From assembly GCA_943331415.1 (NCBI GenBank), contig CALQLM010000064.1:1-6736 (forward strand): a stretch of 6,736 bases of DNA. The letters are read 5' to 3'. The stretch's first letter is position 1. Every line of letters starts with the position of its first letter. This document shows, piece by piece, positions 6,530-6,736 of this stretch. The DNA comes from Bifidobacterium breve. GTDB lineage: Bacteria > Actinomycetota > Actinomycetes > Mycobacteriales > Mycobacteriaceae. The notes under the pieces are model-generated. The model was not told the DNA's origin. It made no database searches and was given only the letters and a program-made list of their open reading frames with translations. The translations under genes and the position numbers were made by a program.

Positions 6530-6736
6530 GTGGCAACTAAAAGTCGCACCCGTACCGTGACGGCCGCGCCGCAGGTCGTGTGGGACGTTCTCGCCGATTT
6601 CGGCTCCCTGAGTTCCTGGGCCCGCACCGTCGACCACTCCTGCCTGCTGGAACACGGCCTGTCAGAACACGGCGCTGACGGGGTGGGTGTGGGGACCTCT
6701 CGTCGGGTTCAGGTCGGGCGTAACGCTCTGGTCGAA
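6530..6736 (+). CDS. SRPBCC family protein, N-terminal part (3' end outside window)
   Basis: An open frame of 69 residues from GTG 6530 runs off the window end. The sequence begins TKSRTRTVTAAPQVVWDVLADFGSLSSWA in two consecutive parts (residues 4-20 and 21-31) and goes on to TVDHS (33-37), GVGVGTSRRVQVGR (51-64) and LVE. This is the usual opening of the SRPBCC/START-like fold: first beta strand, the AP-VVWDVLADF helix, the W of the second helix, then the GxGxxR strand. Such proteins form a deep hydrophobic pocket that binds lipids or polyketides, or act as cyclases or stress-linked binding proteins; the role here cannot be told. A longer start at ATG 6500 would add ten residues (MRWQLRNPVS) not typical of the family. 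The gene is divergent from fadD2, so shared control is possible. Confidence 0.7.
   Translation, partial: MATKSRTRTVTAAPQVVWDVLADFGSLSSWARTVDHSCLLEHGLSEHGADGVGVGTSRRVQVGRNALVE

Noticed and set aside
1..6736. Search for CRISPR arrays, insertion sequences, tRNA/rRNA, toxin-antitoxin or defence genes
   Set aside because: No spaced repeats, transposase, terminal inverted repeats, structured RNA genes or defence-type domains were seen; the window is almost wholly filled by metabolic genes.

Overview
The window is gene-dense, high-GC DNA with strongly G/C-ending codons. It looks like chromosomal DNA from a mycobacterium or close relative (Mycolicibacterium-type actinomycete). The best clue is a fused two-domain acyl-CoA dehydrogenase (732 aa) facing a long-chain-type acyl-CoA synthetase tail to tail, five bases apart. 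From memory, this matches the fadE6/fadD2 pair of Mycobacterium in size, partner and convergent orientation. The genus and the gene names are inferences from recalled families, not database hits.

Layout: (1) Positions 1-2514, + strand, hold a tightly packed run of three overlapping genes: the C-terminus of an alpha/beta hydrolase, a D-isomer-specific 2-hydroxyacid dehydrogenase that overlaps it by 10 bases, and an MFS transporter of the anion:cation symporter type whose start lies 20 bases inside the dehydrogenase gene. (2) A 51-base gap holds a possible promoter and a ribosome binding site. It leads into the fadE6-like gene (2566-4764, + strand). (3) The fadD2-like gene (4770-6440, - strand) converges on it. 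(4) A short divergent region (6441-6529) separates fadD2 from a + strand gene cut by the window end, an SRPBCC (START/polyketide-cyclase-like) protein.

How the genes may work together: the first three look like one co-transcribed unit for taking up an organic acid and processing a hydroxy- or keto-acid, with a hydrolase acting before or after; the substrate cannot be read from the sequence. The fadE6/fadD2 pair would activate a carboxylic acid to its CoA thioester and then make the alpha,beta-double bond, the first two steps of beta-oxidation. Whether the upstream cassette feeds this pair is open: fadE6 lies on the same strand 51 bases downstream, so it could be reached by read-through, but it also has its own candidate promoter.

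There is no CRISPR array, transposon, tRNA, rRNA or clearly new system here. The points most worth a second look are the likely leaderless start of fadD2, the loss of the usual catalytic base positions in the N-terminal half of the fused dehydrogenase, the near-zero gap between convergent genes, and the start choice of the SRPBCC gene.
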